6,244 nt of DNA from Leclercia sp. UBA7405 (GTDB taxonomy: Bacteria; Pseudomonadota; Gammaproteobacteria; Enterobacterales; Enterobacteriaceae), in the NCBI GenBank assembly GCA_002469605.1, contig DKMV01000169.1:420-6663 (forward strand), written 5' to 3'. Below are positions 5,422-6,244 of the stretch, in pieces. Every line of letters starts with the position of its first letter. Position 1 is the first letter of the stretch. A program made the translations under genes and the position numbers. Below the pieces are notes generated by a model. The model had not been told where the DNA came from. It did no database searches and saw nothing but the letters and a program-made list of their open reading frames with translations.

Positions 5422-6244
5422 ATGACACGCAGCAATTCGCACCAGGTCCGGGAGCAGTTTGAACGCTGCCTGGGCATTATTCGTCAGGCGTCGGTAGAGA
5501 TCCTGCTTCTTCTTAAGATGCGCGTGAGAGAAGGCAAAGATCCTCAGTGGTTCCTGGAACAGCTCGATACCGCCCGACTGGGGCTGGGAGGCTGGGCCGC
5601 CGTGGCCCGCCAGCTTAATCTTAACGACGCCGAGATGTCGCACTTTACCCTGCTGCTGCGCCTGCTACAGCAGCGGGTACCGCAGTATGAGAGCGGCCAG
5701 GTGGTCAGCGAAAACCAGCTGATTACGGCGGTGCGCTTCGTTAATGCGCTGGAACATCTGCGCATGCAGCAGCCTTTGCTGACCTACAGCACCGATCTCG
5801 ACACCCCGGATGAGGCCCGCCAGCAGCAGGCGCTAACCCAGGTGCGGGGGCTGGAGATGATGATGAAATCCCTTGTCCAGAGCGCCTGGCCGGATCCAGC
5901 CCGCCTGAACAATCACCTGAAAACGCTCTTCAGCGGTGACCAGGTGCGCCGCTGGCTGCGGCATGGCGAGCGCAACGACGTGCTCAGCGGCATGATGTTC
6001 AGCGAGCTGGCGCTGATGCTGATCGACAAAAAAGAGTTCACCCGTTACTACGCGCCGCTGTTCAACGATGCGCAGCAGCTCACCCTGATGGTCGAGCCGC
6101 GCAAAACCCTGCAGGTCTTCCTCGATGATATCCGCCAGATCCGCAACAGCCTGCTGCTCGAGCAGCCGCTAACCCCGGCGCAGGCGCTGCTGCTGGATAA
6201 CTACAGCGCGCAGATAGCCGGCCCGGTCCAGCGCGCGTTCGATG
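5422..6244 (+). CDS. STY4199-type HEPN-domain protein, 3' end beyond window
   Basis: The frame is open to the right edge, with 274 residues visible and no stop. It is predicted soluble and largely helical, rich in Leu, Gln and Arg, with no signal peptide or membrane segment. I recognise it from memory as resembling the STY4199 family of HEPN-domain proteins of enterobacteria, whose function is unknown. Near the visible C-terminus, IRQIRNSLLLEQPLTPAQA (237-255) looks like the HEPN signature in which RN is followed by a histidine four residues after the Arg (R-x4-H). Here R241 and N242 are present but the histidine position is Leu246. HEPN proteins are often RNases in toxin-antitoxin or defence systems, but inactive members exist. 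No antitoxin gene is visible on the left side; the GNAT gene is divergent and separated by 148 bases. The downstream partner, if any, is outside the window. Confidence 0.75.
   Translation, partial: MTRSNSHQVREQFERCLGIIRQASVEILLLLKMRVREGKDPQWFLEQLDTARLGLGGWAAVARQLNLNDAEMSHFTLLLRLLQQRVPQYESGQVVSENQLITAVRFVNALEHLRMQQPLLTYSTDLDTPDEARQQQALTQVRGLEMMMKSLVQSAWPDPARLNNHLKTLFSGDQVRRWLRHGERNDVLSGMMFSELALMLIDKKEFTRYYAPLFNDAQQLTLMVEPRKTLQVFLDDIRQIRNSLLLEQPLTPAQALLLDNYSAQIAGPVQRAFD

Noticed and set aside
5344..5643. A 99-codon minus-strand frame across the HEPN gene start
   Set aside because: It lies antisense to a longer, better-supported frame with its own ribosome binding site and has no recognisable features.

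Overview
The window looks like chromosome from an Enterobacteriaceae species of the Enterobacter/Klebsiella/Citrobacter type. Four consecutive genes read as orthologues of the Escherichia coli yhj cluster in the same relative order and orientation: yhjG (3' end), yhjE, yhjD, yhjC. This rests on protein sequences recalled from memory, not on a search. Coding DNA is GC-rich, while the gaps between genes are AT-rich. The genus is inferred only loosely.

Layout. Positions 1-205 (+) hold the last 67 codons of an AsmA-family protein (yhjG). A strong, symmetric hairpin at 219-248 separates it from the convergent yhjE. On the minus strand, transcribed right to left, come yhjC (LysR regulator, 3856-2957), yhjD (six-helix YihY/BrkB-type inner-membrane protein, 2902-1853) and yhjE (MFS metabolite:proton symporter family, 1580-258). 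The 272-base gap 1581-1852 holds the yhjD 3' hairpin and a candidate yhjE promoter. Divergent from yhjC is a classical short-chain dehydrogenase/reductase (3976-4734, +). Its stop codon interlocks with that of a convergent RimJ/RimL-type GNAT acetyltransferase (5273-4731, -). Divergent from the GNAT gene is an unfinished reading frame (5422 to the right edge, +) that I recognise as the STY4199-type HEPN-domain family.

How the parts may relate. yhjC, yhjD and yhjE are co-directional but have separate promoter-like elements, so they need not form one operon. The LysR/SDR divergent pair is the usual arrangement of a LysR regulator with its target, and the 119-base gap between them carries two dyads that could be operators. 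In E. coli, as I recall it, the neighbour upstream of yhjC is yhjB. Here SDR, GNAT and the HEPN gene occupy that position, so this side of the cluster appears to be the variable part. No RNA genes, insertion sequences, CRISPR arrays or attachment sites were seen. The window is mostly ordinary conserved chromosome. The most interesting items are the HEPN protein lacking the expected catalytic histidine, the SDR/GNAT stop-codon overlap, and the regulator-SDR intergenic dyads.
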